Source: Alkalimarinus alittae (GTDB lineage Bacteria > Pseudomonadota > Gammaproteobacteria > Pseudomonadales > Oleiphilaceae). From it: a stretch of DNA of 64,000 nucleotides. The stretch lies in NCBI RefSeq assembly GCF_026016465.1, contig NZ_CP100390.1:2270001-2334000 (forward strand), in the 5' to 3' direction. A program made the translations under genes and the position numbers. Below the pieces are notes generated by a model, which was not told the DNA's origin, did not search any database, and saw only the letters and a program-made list of their open reading frames with translations. Within the stretch, counting starts at the first letter, position 1; each line of letters opens with the position of its first letter. This document shows positions 26,906 to 35,786 of this stretch, in pieces.

Positions 26906-28059
26906 AACAGTCGTCTCAACCAATATCCCAATAAGGCCAATGGCCACCACCGCCATGCTATCCGTTTCCAATGAGCTGCTGAAATTGGGTGACACTCTGT
27001 TTTGGCCGCTGAATATAGCTTTCTAAATGAGGAAATAAGTGCGTTATTAGAAGTAATAAGTACCAGTTCAAAATTAACAAACAGGCTACGATAATCGACG
27101 TTGGCAGAACCGATCATTACTTTCACATCATCCACTATCATAAGCTTGGCATGGAGCATCCGAGGCTGATACTCATAAACCTCGATACCTGCCATCAATA
27201 ATTGCGTGTAGTAGTTTTTAACGGCCCAATCTACGCATTTGTTATCACTTAATCGGGGAACCATTAATTCGACTCGTACGCCACGGCTAGCCGTGGCTAT
27301 TAAGCGCTTAAGCAAAAAACTATCAGGTACAAAGTAAGGCGTTGCAACCCGTACGCTTTCCTTGGCAGACTTCAGCATATTGCCAATTTCACAACGCAGA
27401 CGAAAACGGCACTTTTTTGAGAAATTTGGTAATAGATAGATAGGTGAGTCACTGACCGGAAGGTGAAACTGCCTCGAACCATTCCAAAATTCCAAAAAAT
27501 AACGTTCTACCGCTTTAGCGGTTGGTTCGGACATAGCTACATGGCAGTCAAACCAACGCTGCACTCCAATCATTTTACGAGAGCTTTCATTATGAATATT
27601 GAACCCACCGATGAAGGCCTTCGTGCCATCCACTACTAATATTTTTCGATGATTTCGTACATTGAATTGAAGCGGATTTTTCCAGGCCCAACGATGAAAC
27701 CACTTGAGTTTCACGCCATATGGAATCATCTTTTTGAAAAAGGAACCATGTAACCAATTTCCACTGCCAGCAGCATCAATATGTATTCTTACATCAACCC
27801 CTTGCATGGCTTTTTCTTGGAGGGCCACAATAAAGCGTTGGCCGACCTCATCTGTTGCAAAAATGTATGATTCCAGATAAATACTTATTTCAGCGTTAGA
27901 AATCGCATCGAGCATTGCCGTAAATAGCTCATCGCCTTCACAATAGACACTAAAAGGATCTATGACTGTTGCGTCTTGCTCAACAGCACCATTGCTCTCC
28001 TCACAATGACATGAGGTGTTGTTATATCTGTTCGTTGCACCATCGATATTATTAAACAC
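26902..28059 (-). CDS. Phospholipase D-family enzyme, cardiolipin synthase-like
   Basis: A 385-residue protein with the two HKD motifs of the phospholipase D superfamily: NHRKILVVDGTKAFIGGFN in the first half and HAKLMIVDDVKVMIGSANVD in the second. The N-terminal LESYIFATDEVGQRF and the spacing resemble ClsB-type cardiolipin synthases, which join phosphatidyl groups in the membrane. The last helix (WWPLALLGYWL) may anchor it. It overlaps DUF3047 downstream and is 31 bases from the upstream hydrolase. Cardiolipin synthesis is the best guess, but transfer to other alcohols is possible. Confidence 0.85.
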   Translation of the reverse strand: MFNNIDGATNRYNNTSCHCEESNGAVEQDATVIDPFSVYCEGDELFTAMLDAISNAEISIYLESYIFATDEVGQRFIVALQEKAMQGVDVRIHIDAAGSGNWLHGSFFKKMIPYGVKLKWFHRWAWKNPLQFNVRNHRKILVVDGTKAFIGGFNIHNESSRKMIGVQRWFDCHVAMSEPTAKAVERYFLEFWNGSRQFHLPVSDSPIYLLPNFSKKCRFRLRCEIGNMLKSAKESVRVATPYFVPDSFLLKRLIATASRGVRVELMVPRLSDNKCVDWAVKNYYTQLLMAGIEVYEYQPRMLHAKLMIVDDVKVMIGSANVDYRSLFVNFELVLITSNNALISSFRKLYSAAKTECHPISAAHWKRIAWRWWPLALLGYWLRRLL

Positions 28060-28090
28060 CTAAGTATTCCTTTATTGAGCTAACGATTCG

Positions 28091-28948
28091 CTAAAACTCC
28101 GTTATAAAATTAGTGTGGGTCATCAATGGAACGCCAAGAATAATATCTGCACAGGATTTTGGTGCTCTTAGCCAGGGTTGATGACCAGTGCCATCCAACA
28201 GGATTAGCCGCCAGTTCGAATGCAGTCGTACCAGGCGTTTAATGCCCTCGACCGGTGCCGAAATATCATCTTCCGCATGGATACAAATGACAGGTAATGT
28301 TTTTGGAAGCTTCTTGGCATCATCATTAAGGTCATAACGATAAAGGACCTCCCAAAGAGACGTCGTAGATGACATTACATTGTGTTTAACGAGGTCGTCC
28401 ACGACTTCAGCAGGGTAATCCTTCAGTATATAAAGAAGAATTTGTCTTGTGATGCCCCTAGTTATCAGGCAAGTTAATGCGGTAGTCATCATATTAGTCA
28501 ATAACCAGCCACTGGGTTTATGCCTTAGCCACCGATAAGCGGTATGTTTATCACCGAAATATGGGCAGCTGATTAAGATCAGGCGATTAACCGTTTCCGG
28601 GTACCGTGCGGAATAGGCTAAGGCCAACGCTGCCCCGAGAGAATGTCCTACCAGAGTTAAATTTTTACGATCACCTAAAGCCTCTTTTAAGGCTTCTAAA
28701 TGTAAATCTACCGTATATCGGCAATACGGTTTAGGTGAGTCTCCAAAACCCAGTAAATCAACCATAATCAGGTGGGAATCGAAATTAACCTGATCCATGA
28801 CCGATAACCAATACCGGTGTGTACCACCAAGACCATGCAGCAAAACTATCGTCGGACCAGAACCTGGGCGCTCAACTACATGAAGCCCACTACCCTGTCG
28901 TTTCCGAAGATTACTGAGATAGGATGTCAACGTCTTTTTATCGGTCAC
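28091..28948 (-). CDS. Alpha/beta-fold hydrolase
   Basis: A 285-residue hydrolase. It has the oxyanion-hole motif LLHGLGGTHRYW, the nucleophile elbow VGHSLGAALALAYS, a catalytic Asp in HAEDDISAPVE, and His in DGTGHQPWL. The substrate is unknown. It heads a three-gene unit with the phospholipase D and DUF3047 genes, which suggests a lipid ester substrate. Confidence 0.87.
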   Translation of the reverse strand: MTDKKTLTSYLSNLRKRQGSGLHVVERPGSGPTIVLLHGLGGTHRYWLSVMDQVNFDSHLIMVDLLGFGDSPKPYCRYTVDLHLEALKEALGDRKNLTLVGHSLGAALALAYSARYPETVNRLILISCPYFGDKHTAYRWLRHKPSGWLLTNMMTTALTCLITRGITRQILLYILKDYPAEVVDDLVKHNVMSSTTSLWEVLYRYDLNDDAKKLPKTLPVICIHAEDDISAPVEGIKRLVRLHSNWRLILLDGTGHQPWLRAPKSCADIILGVPLMTHTNFITEF

Positions 28949-29033
28949 GATATATTCTTTCTTTTGTGCTTACACCAGGTACAGGTACATCCCTCTCGTA
29001 ACGTTAACAAGGAATCTCGCTTGTTCCAATTGG

Positions 29034-29126
29034 TCAAGTAATACCACTCGCTTTCACCAAAGCAATCGCCGCAGACAGTCCTGTGGGCCCCGCGCCTGCT
29101 ATTTCAACTAATCGACCACGGTCCAT
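29034..29126 (-). pseudogene. FAD-dependent oxidoreductase, N-terminal fragment
   Basis: Thirty codons from an ATG at 29126 encode LVEIAGAGPTGLSAAIALVK, the first beta-alpha-beta unit of a flavin-binding fold with its GAGPTG motif, then stop. Such enzymes include geranylgeranyl-reductase-like and monooxygenase-like proteins. Nothing of the remainder is present, so a deletion probably joined it to the hydrolase operon. Confidence 0.6.
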
Positions 29127-29149
29127 AGTGACCCCTTAATGTAGGCATC

Positions 29150-29467
29150 CTACGTTTGCTCTGTACCTGCACCGTGCTTACAACAACTGGATGGCTTCTT
29201 CTCAGCCGGTGTGTCACGAGACGCGATTACGTTATAAAGAGGAATCCAAATAAGCGTAACGTACCAGCCGTATCCGTAACTCTCTATAAGACCAATAAAA
29301 TAACTACGCCAACTGATCCATTCGAAACCCGGCAAGAGTGCTTGCCAGGTTTGATACATTGCCCGCTCAGGAAATACCAGATCAAACAGGACGCATAAAG
29401 TGAATGTAATTGCAGCGAACAGGCTACTCGCATGACCTGCCGCCTTTAGTGAAAGTCCTTGACTCAT
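29150..29467 (-). CDS. DUF5676 family membrane protein
   Basis: A 105-residue protein with two hydrophobic helices (SLFAAITFTLCVLFDLVF and YGWYVTLIWIPLYNVIA) and a C-terminal CCKHG. This matches the DUF5676 small membrane proteins often linked to copper genes and YHS proteins. It overlaps the YHS gene upstream by four bases. Function unknown; a role in metal handling is inferred from the partner and the terminal Cys/His residues. Confidence 0.72.
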   Translation of the reverse strand: MSQGLSLKAAGHASSLFAAITFTLCVLFDLVFPERAMYQTWQALLPGFEWISWRSYFIGLIESYGYGWYVTLIWIPLYNVIASRDTPAEKKPSSCCKHGAGTEQT

Positions 29468-29754
29468 GACGAGCCCCCGTCGACAGGATTGGGGTGCTGA
29501 ATATAATTCTCAAGATTGGTTTCAAATTTATCCAGGCACGCTCTTGAACAAAAGCGATAAAGAAGACCTTGGTACATTTTCCCGTACCCTTCGTCTACGT
29601 TAACGTATTGCCCGCAAACAGGATCAACATGATTGTCAGCAGTGCTTTTCTTATGATGTCCACCATGCCCATGCACGGAGTGAGAGCCACAACCATGACG
29701 CATCATAAAATAAAAAAGTGCTGCAAATAATAGAAAAGAAAATAGACCATCCAT
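29464..29754 (-). CDS. Membrane-anchored YHS-domain metal-binding protein
   Basis: A 96-residue protein. An N-terminal helix (LFSFLLFAALFYFMM) leads into a His/Gly-rich stretch (GCGSHSVHGHGGHH), then a YHS domain with DPVCGQYV, YRFCSRACLDKF. YHS domains bind metals and are found in copper chaperones and P-type ATPases. The upstream promoter at 29838-29868 is of the MerR type, so copper induction is likely. It is the first gene of a two-gene unit with DUF5676. Confidence 0.85.
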   Translation of the reverse strand: MDGLFSFLLFAALFYFMMRHGCGSHSVHGHGGHHKKSTADNHVDPVCGQYVNVDEGYGKMYQGLLYRFCSRACLDKFETNLENYIQHPNPVDGGSS

Positions 29755-29837
29755 TTTTCGTTACCTCTAATTGGATTAGACTTTATCTCGTGAAAAATCC
29801 AGTCAATGGTTAATGCTTGCTATGTTTATATATTAGT

Positions 29838-29868
29838 AGTCTAGACCTGTGTGCAGCGAATGAGTCAA
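29838..29868 (-). promoter_or_regulatory. MerR-type (CueR-like) promoter, copy 2
   Basis: On the minus strand, -35 ttgact (29863-29868) and -10 tagact (29838-29843) are exactly 19 bases apart. The spacer contains gcacacaggtc, identical to the operator half in the promoter at 13.9 kb. It precedes the YHS gene by 84 bases. Confidence 0.72.
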
Positions 29869-30032
29869 CATCGAAAGCTAAGTATTTCTATGTTTAATTT
29901 AGAAAATTGTATGACGGTAATTTGTTGCGTTACTGCTTTCTCGCCGGGATCATCTCTGAACTACTTATTACCTATAGCATCTATGAAAGCGTCCACCCTA
30001 TGATCAGGAATGTAGGCGAATATGATTAATCG

Positions 30033-30105
30033 AGGTGGCACACCACCTATCTTTGGTAGGCCGCTCTGGCAGCCCTCGCCACTTTTGTGTCTACATGGTA
30101 GACAC
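30033..30105. repeat. Cluster of three hairpins
   Basis: Three inverted repeats follow each other: aggtgg-caca-ccacct (30033-30048), cctatctttggtagg just after it, and gtgtctac-atg-gtagacac (30087-30105). They lie 60-130 bases past the mgtC stop and 165 bases upstream of the YHS-promoter -35 region. No T-run follows. Either a structured 3' end or operator sites. Confidence 0.4.
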
Positions 30106-30166
30106 TGCTCCTAGGTAATAAAAAGAGCCAACTTAAACGCCAAACGAAAGTTATAACCTCTGTTGT

Positions 30167-31432
30167 TCATGATAAAAAGAACCAAGCAAGCAATATCCCT
30201 ATTAGCGACAATAAAAACCCTCCCCCAATATGTAATTGGAGTTCCTTTGTACCTAGCGCAACGGTTAAACCATATTTGAAAATTAGGTTCGCGATATAGG
30301 CTACTAAGATTGCGTTGGTAGCGATCGACGCATCAATATTACCGGTAGAAACAAGCCTTAGGCTCGACAAGGTTATCGCGTCTACATCGGTTAACCCTGA
30401 GATAAACGCTGCAATGTACACGCCTTCGGCTTGAAACGTGTCGTTCATCCAGGCAACCAGAAGCAATACACCCGCAAATATTAACGCAAAGCTAATTGCA
30501 GCCTTTAGCTCTGTCGGGTTTTCAATTTTAAACTCAGGCGCTTCTTTGTCTTTGTTTGGTTTGAATCGTCTAAGTAGCCAAAAAATATAGGCTATTCCAA
30601 GCAGTAACCCGCCCAATAAACCCGGTGCGAGAGACGTTAAAACGGAGGATTCAAAGATGGCTGTTACCGCTACGATTCGTAAGAACAACACCAAGTTTGA
30701 AAGCATGATGATGACAACGGCTTCGGGCATGAACGATGGTTGTTTAGCCGTATGACGTGAATAAACCATCGTAGTGGCGGTTGTTGATACCAGTCCGCCA
30801 AAAAAACCAATAACAAGGATGCCCTTTTTCTTACCAAGCAACCTTATCGCGAGGTACCCGGCAAGGCTGATACCAGAAATTAATACGACCAGCCAACCTA
30901 TTTGGTAGGGATTAATAACGTTATAGGGCCCATAGGTAGTATTTGGTAAGACAGGCAATAGGACAAAGGCAATTGCTGCGAACAGGAAGAACGACGTAAT
31001 GTCTTGTCGGGATAACTTATTCGGTACGCTGTGCAGCTCAGCCCTAAAATAGAGAATAGCGGTTGTTGCTATGGCGATAGCGGCAACAAGAATATTATGA
31101 CCAAACCACAACATGAAACCCAAGCCAAAAGTGATGATGCCTGCGATAACCGACGTTGTGTTAGGGTCAGTTTGGCAGTGATTGGATTTCTGCCATTGCG
31201 CAACAATTAATGATGTTCCAATGACCAGCGCCATCACAATGGTTATAAAAGGATACTGACCCATTTTCAGCACGTAACCAGACAGCGTACCTGCAATTGA
31301 AATCAATGCAAAGGTACGAATTCCTGCAATGGCTTCCTTATGCTGCTCTCGTTCAACACCGATTAAGAAGCCGATCCCAATACTCTGGGCAAATATAATT
31401 ATGTGATCGAGTTGAACTGCATAGTCATTCAA
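30167..31432 (-). CDS. MgtC/SapB-DUF4010 membrane protein
   Basis: A 421-residue integral membrane protein. The N-terminal part is the MgtC-like domain (SIGIGFLIGVEREQHKE, the GxxRE-type motif). The C-terminal part is DUF4010 with GGLVSTTATTMVYSRH and AFISGLTDVDAITLSSLRLV. About 12 helices can be counted. MgtC proteins act in Mg2+ or acid stress; those with DUF4010 are poorly characterised. It ends the long co-directional run that begins with the copper ATPase, with a 92-base gap from the gene before it, so it may have its own promoter. Confidence 0.85.
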   Translation of the reverse strand: MNDYAVQLDHIIIFAQSIGIGFLIGVEREQHKEAIAGIRTFALISIAGTLSGYVLKMGQYPFITIVMALVIGTSLIVAQWQKSNHCQTDPNTTSVIAGIITFGLGFMLWFGHNILVAAIAIATTAILYFRAELHSVPNKLSRQDITSFFLFAAIAFVLLPVLPNTTYGPYNVINPYQIGWLVVLISGISLAGYLAIRLLGKKKGILVIGFFGGLVSTTATTMVYSRHTAKQPSFMPEAVVIIMLSNLVLFLRIVAVTAIFESSVLTSLAPGLLGGLLLGIAYIFWLLRRFKPNKDKEAPEFKIENPTELKAAISFALIFAGVLLLVAWMNDTFQAEGVYIAAFISGLTDVDAITLSSLRLVSTGNIDASIATNAILVAYIANLIFKYGLTVALGTKELQLHIGGGFLLSLIGILLAWFFLS

Positions 31433-31524
31433 TTAATAGCCTCCGAGCGTTAAAAAATATTTTAATTAAATAATAATCAAATATATGCAGAGCATATCTA
31501 GAATACGCTTAAACTTTATGAGTA

Positions 31525-32067
31525 TTAGCGTTTGATTTGACAAAACCCCTGTGGAGGAACATTTAAGGCCGCATTGAACTTACTAGACATATTCTGAAAG
31601 GCAATGAGCCCTGTAAGTTCAATAACGTCATCCTCCGAAAAATATTTTGCAAGCCACTCTCGATCTTTCTCGGTGACCTGTTTGTTCGAAAGTGTGACTG
31701 CCTCAGCATAATTTATGGCGGCCTTCTCGCGCTCAGTAAACAAATCACTGTCTTTATAGCTCTCCAGGTCGGAGAGTTTTTCTTCACTGTTTCCACGTTT
31801 CAAAACCATCATGGAATTAATATCAACACAAAATTCGCACCAGTTAATTTGTGAGACACGCACGGTGATTAACGACCTTAAGGAGGGTTCAATGGGTGAT
31901 TTTCTGCGATCGATGGCACCATAGAGTAGTGCCAAGGCCGCAAACACTTTTGGGGTTCTTCCCCATAGCTTGGCGGGCTCCAGCACCTGCCCATAACGTC
32001 TCATTTGGTTCCAGAAGAATATTTTCACGTACCAAGGGTATTTCTTAGCTACATTTGATTCTTTCAT
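31525..32067 (-). CDS. Carboxymuconolactone decarboxylase family protein
   Basis: A 180-residue protein of the AhpD/CMD fold. The family motif appears as NWCEFCVDINSM at about residue 95, with the C-x-x-C pair of AhpD-like peroxidase reductases. It contains EREKAAINYAEAVTLS, also typical. It may act as a redox-active disulfide carrier. It lies 12 bases after the cytochrome c gene in the long operon-like run. The exact substrate cannot be set from sequence. Confidence 0.82.
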   Translation of the reverse strand: MKESNVAKKYPWYVKIFFWNQMRRYGQVLEPAKLWGRTPKVFAALALLYGAIDRRKSPIEPSLRSLITVRVSQINWCEFCVDINSMMVLKRGNSEEKLSDLESYKDSDLFTEREKAAINYAEAVTLSNKQVTEKDREWLAKYFSEDDVIELTGLIAFQNMSSKFNAALNVPPQGFCQIKR

Positions 32068-32079
32068 CTCATAGAATTC

Positions 32080-32568
32080 CTAATGTTCATCTTGATGATC
32101 ACCTAAAAGAAAGTGAACCAGATCATTTGCATCCCTTTCTGACATTTGCCACCTAGGCATAAGGTCGTTAAGGTTTTCTCCCGCGGGGTTCACGCCCTCA
32201 ATGATTGCCCTTTTTAGTGAATTGGAATCATAAACAGCGTGATCATGACCTTTACTTTCATGATCACCAGTTAAAGCGGCGGGGGTGAGTGCAGGCGAGG
32301 TAACCCAAAACCAAGGCCACATTCGATTCCCCCCCTCCCTATTAATACCGTGGCATGTTACACAGCCACCACCGTGCATTTTCATATGATGATGCCCCCC
32401 TGATGTAGGCACAACTGAATTATCTTCTGTGACCCCAGTGAAATAGATTTTTTCTCCATTTCCAGAAAAGGGTCCTTTTGTGTACGTGGTATCAGAGTGC
32501 ATACCTTCAGAACATGAAACTAAAAACAGTAGTGCAGATAACATCATCACTCGTATTATTTTTTTCAT
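32080..32568 (-). CDS. Lipoprotein cytochrome c
   Basis: A 162-residue protein with a lipobox (LFLVSCSEG) giving a lipid anchor after residue 18. One haem site is CVTCHG near residue 72. The sequence is rich in His and Met (SGGHHHMKMHGG) just before the haem. Its class I-like C-terminus (MPRWQMSERDANDLVHFLLG) would supply the distal Met. It probably passes electrons in the periplasm. It is downstream of the antiporter in the same run. Confidence 0.85.
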   Translation of the reverse strand: MKKIIRVMMLSALLFLVSCSEGMHSDTTYTKGPFSGNGEKIYFTGVTEDNSVVPTSGGHHHMKMHGGGCVTCHGINREGGNRMWPWFWVTSPALTPAALTGDHESKGHDHAVYDSNSLKRAIIEGVNPAGENLNDLMPRWQMSERDANDLVHFLLGDHQDEH

Positions 32569-32595
32569 ATTTATCTCCTCTTTTTTTAGTCTGAT

Positions 32596-33771
32596 TTATC
32601 TCTGTTGAAGGGGGTAACTGGCAATTGCGATACCAACTGGGGCAATGAGTGCCGTTGCCAAAGTCATCGTAACCAGAGCGATCATTGTATGTTCACTCAC
32701 ATGGCCTTGTTGCAACCCCATGCTAGCGACGATCAGGCCAACTTCTCCCCTAGGGAGTAACGCGAACCCCAAAGTCCAACGTTCTCTGTTACTAAAGTGA
32801 TTTTTTATGCACCATGGGCTAAACAGCTTCCCAAGAATGGCAGCCAACAATAAGGCTCCAGTCAACATCAATAGATGCTTCCCACTTACCGGTATTTGAG
32901 CCACCCTTATACCTATAGATATAAAAAATACGGGGACCATCCAGTTAAACAGCCTTTCGAACTGAATATGTGTTTTACGATGACTACTCCTACCATGGCT
33001 GACAATGGTGAGCATAAGCCCCGCAATAAAGGCACCTAAAGCACCAGACAATCCGACGATACTAGTGATAAGCGCACTTACGCCAACAATAAGTAGATAA
33101 CAGGTTACTCTTAACGGCAACCGATCAAGCAATGTGTAACGATTGATACTGCGAGCAATAAAAAACAAAGCTGTGCCAAGTACAAGTAATGCTCCCAAAC
33201 TAACCAACATCGAATAACCTAAAGAAATAAAGCCGGTGTTACTTGAACTCAACGAGTGCAGTGACGACATCAAATACAAGGCAACTACATCATCAATAAC
33301 CGCCGCCGCCAGTAATACATTGCCAAGTGGTGTATTTTGCAATTTGTACTGTCGAAACGACTCAATACTAATGCCAATACTCGTGGCAGAAAGGGCTGCG
33401 GCAACATACATAGCCTCATCAAACCGGTTATCAATAGCATACGACGCAATAAACCCCAAAATGAGGCTGGCAACGATACCAACAATACCGAGTAAACATC
33501 CTTTGGCAATATTTTGTCTAAACGCTAACCAATGAACGCCTAGGCCAGAAGCAAACAATAAAGCGACAACCGCGACATCAGCAGCGATAGCGGCTATTTC
33601 ATCAAAGCTAACCCAGTTGAGAAAAAGAGGCCCGACTATTACACCTACAAGAATATTGATAGCTGAATCGGGCAACCGCTTCTTCGTCAACCACTTGTTG
33701 AAGGGTATACAAGCTAAAAACCACCATGAATAGAAAGAGACTATTAGCCACTGACTGCATGCCTGTCGCAC
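32596..33771 (-). CDS. Cation:proton antiporter, CPA2/KefB-like
   Basis: A 391-residue membrane protein with about 12 helices. It carries family features including ALSATSIGISIESFRQ, VIDDVVALYLMSSL (the conserved acidic pair of CPA2), ALGAFIAGLMLTIV and FFISIGIRVAQI. It lacks a C-terminal TrkA-N domain, so is shorter than KefB/KefC. It exchanges K+ or Na+ for H+ in the inner membrane. Its start overlaps the end of the upstream dehydrogenase by 28 bases. Confidence 0.87.
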   Translation of the reverse strand: MRQACSQWLIVSFYSWWFLACIPFNKWLTKKRLPDSAINILVGVIVGPLFLNWVSFDEIAAIAADVAVVALLFASGLGVHWLAFRQNIAKGCLLGIVGIVASLILGFIASYAIDNRFDEAMYVAAALSATSIGISIESFRQYKLQNTPLGNVLLAAAVIDDVVALYLMSSLHSLSSSNTGFISLGYSMLVSLGALLVLGTALFFIARSINRYTLLDRLPLRVTCYLLIVGVSALITSIVGLSGALGAFIAGLMLTIVSHGRSSHRKTHIQFERLFNWMVPVFFISIGIRVAQIPVSGKHLLMLTGALLLAAILGKLFSPWCIKNHFSNRERWTLGFALLPRGEVGLIVASMGLQQGHVSEHTMIALVTMTLATALIAPVGIAIASYPLQQR

Positions 33772-34784
33772 CCAGCTTTTACCTGTAGCTGAGTTGAGAT
33801 CTCATTGATGAGCGGGCTACCAACAGAATAGCTATCGAGGTTTTTGACGGTTGTTTGAGCGATATTGGTTAATGCTTCACGGGTCAGAAAACCTTGATGA
33901 GCGGTAACAATCACATTTGGAAACGTTAATAATCGTGCTAATACATCGTCTTGCACACCGATGTCCGAAAAGTCTTCAAAAAATATATCTGCTTCCTCTT
34001 CGTAAACATCTAGCCCGGCACCAGCAATTTTATTTAGCTTAAGCGCGTCTATTAAAGAAGACGCCTGGATTAGCTCTCCTCTACTCGTGTTCACCAATAA
34101 TGCATTAGATTTCATCAAAGAAAGCACGTTTTTATTAACCAGGTGGTGGGTGGACGGGGTCAACGGAAGGTGCAGTGATACAACATCCGAGCTCGCCATT
34201 AACTTCTCAAGCGAGCAGTACTCAACATTTCCAAGCGCTAGCAACGTGACATCAACAGATTGATCAAAAGCTAAAACACGGCAGCCAAATCCCCTTGCTA
34301 TATGAGCGAAAGCCGCACCGATTTTACCGGTTCCGACCACCCCCACGGTCTTTCCATGCATATCAAATCCAACTAGACCGTCTAATGAAAAATTAAGTTC
34401 CCTCACTCGCTGATGGGCACGATGTATTTTCCTGTTGAGACAAAGAACCAACCCCATTGCGTGTTCTGCAACGGCATGCGGGGAATAACCGGGCACTCTC
34501 ACGACTTTGATTCCATGTACTGCCGCAGCATGCAGGTCAACATTGTTAAACCCTGCACACCTCAATGCGATTAGCTGAGTCCCCCTGCACGCCAGCTGAC
34601 AAATAACATCTTCATTAATTTGGTCATTCACAAAACAACAGACCGCTATATAACCTTTAGCCAGCTCCCAAGTGCGTTCGCTCAGCTGTTGGTCAATATA
34701 AACAGGTTGATGCTTGCTATTAGCGAAAGCCTCTTCGATATAAGTTTTTTCAAAAGGGTGGATATCAAATATGGCTACTTTCAT
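33744..34784 (-). CDS. D-2-hydroxyacid dehydrogenase, D-lactate-type
   Basis: A 346-residue NAD-dependent dehydrogenase. The Rossmann motif is GVVGTGKIGAAFAHIARGFG. The catalytic Arg is in LVNTSRGELI, Glu in DVYEEEAD, and His in VIVTAHQGFLT. The overall order and length fit fermentative D-lactate dehydrogenase (LdhA-like), which reduces pyruvate to D-lactate and reoxidises NADH. Its position beside phosphoketolase and nucleotide phosphorylase suggests that it disposes of reducing power from that pathway, which is an inference. Confidence 0.87.
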   Translation of the reverse strand: MKVAIFDIHPFEKTYIEEAFANSKHQPVYIDQQLSERTWELAKGYIAVCCFVNDQINEDVICQLACRGTQLIALRCAGFNNVDLHAAAVHGIKVVRVPGYSPHAVAEHAMGLVLCLNRKIHRAHQRVRELNFSLDGLVGFDMHGKTVGVVGTGKIGAAFAHIARGFGCRVLAFDQSVDVTLLALGNVEYCSLEKLMASSDVVSLHLPLTPSTHHLVNKNVLSLMKSNALLVNTSRGELIQASSLIDALKLNKIAGAGLDVYEEEADIFFEDFSDIGVQDDVLARLLTFPNVIVTAHQGFLTREALTNIAQTTVKNLDSYSVGSPLINEISTQLQVKAGCDRHAVSG

Positions 34785-34826
34785 TTCTGCACCTTCGTAA
34801 GAAAAACGTCTTTAGATAATTTTAAA

Positions 34827-35786
34827 TTAGGAAACCAATTCATTCTCCGATGCAAGACAACGTCTTAACTCTTGAGCGATTAGATTCGACACATCAATTT
34901 GAGCGTGAGGCTGTGCAATACTGTTGGTGGTGATTAATCGATCTGCCCCTGCGGCGAGTAAGTGAGAATCCGCGTTTTCTGCAAAAATCCCATGTACCGC
35001 AACACACCATACCGGATTTATAAACTGTTGCTTGAGCTGCAGTACAGACTCAATCATGGTATGACCACTTGAAATGATGTCATCAACCAGAATAATAGGT
35101 TGATCATCCAAAATATTCAGCGGCGGGAAATGCACGGTTACACTTCGATCACCGTGTCTTTCTTTTCGCGATACGCCACAAGGCACACCCGCTTGTTGAG
35201 CTACATCGCTAACCCACTGCTCACTCTCCTCATCAGGTCCCAACAAGAAGGCATTATTCGTATTTTCTTTTATCCACGTTGAAAGCAGTGTAGCCGCATG
35301 AAGTGACTTTGCAGGTATGCTGTAAATTTCAGACAATGAATGGTAACGGTGTAAGTGAGGGTCTACCGTCACCAACCAGTCAAACCTTTCATTAAGAAGT
35401 GACGCAAACGTTTTAGATGTTAACGCTTCGCCTTTATTAAATTTTGTATCCTGGCGCATATAAGCAAGATAGGGTGATACCAGGCCGACACTTTTAGCGC
35501 CTAAATCACGCAGGTCATCGGCAAGAAACAGTAATTTGAGTATTTTGTTGTCCGGTTGGTTTAACGAGCAAAGCAAAACAACATCCTGTCCATTTACATC
35601 GCTGTTAACATTGACATAACTCTCACCATCAGGAAATTGCCGCATAGCCAAACTGCCCGATGTTAAGTCGAGTTGACTTGCCAGTGTTTGAAATAATGTT
35701 TGATTACCATCAACTGAGAACAGTGTTCCTCTGGAAGCTTTCTTGTCATTAGTTCGATTAATCTTAGCAGCGCTAGTCATTATCAC
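34827..35786 (-). CDS. Ribose-phosphate pyrophosphokinase-like protein
   Basis: A 319-residue protein of PRPP synthetase type. It has VSPYLAYMRQDTKFNKGEAL (ATP/ribose-5-phosphate region), TVDPHLHRYHSL, and the PRPP-binding loop ILVDDIISSGHTM. It is diverged from housekeeping PrsA, as are relatives found beside AMP phosphorylases. Its start overlaps the phosphorylase stop by four bases, so the two proteins are made in step. PRPP synthesis from ribose 5-phosphate and ATP, or the reverse, is expected. Confidence 0.87.
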   Translation of the reverse strand: MIMTSAAKINRTNDKKASRGTLFSVDGNQTLFQTLASQLDLTSGSLAMRQFPDGESYVNVNSDVNGQDVVLLCSLNQPDNKILKLLFLADDLRDLGAKSVGLVSPYLAYMRQDTKFNKGEALTSKTFASLLNERFDWLVTVDPHLHRYHSLSEIYSIPAKSLHAATLLSTWIKENTNNAFLLGPDEESEQWVSDVAQQAGVPCGVSRKERHGDRSVTVHFPPLNILDDQPIILVDDIISSGHTMIESVLQLKQQFINPVWCVAVHGIFAENADSHLLAAGADRLITTNSIAQPHAQIDVSNLIAQELRRCLASENELVS

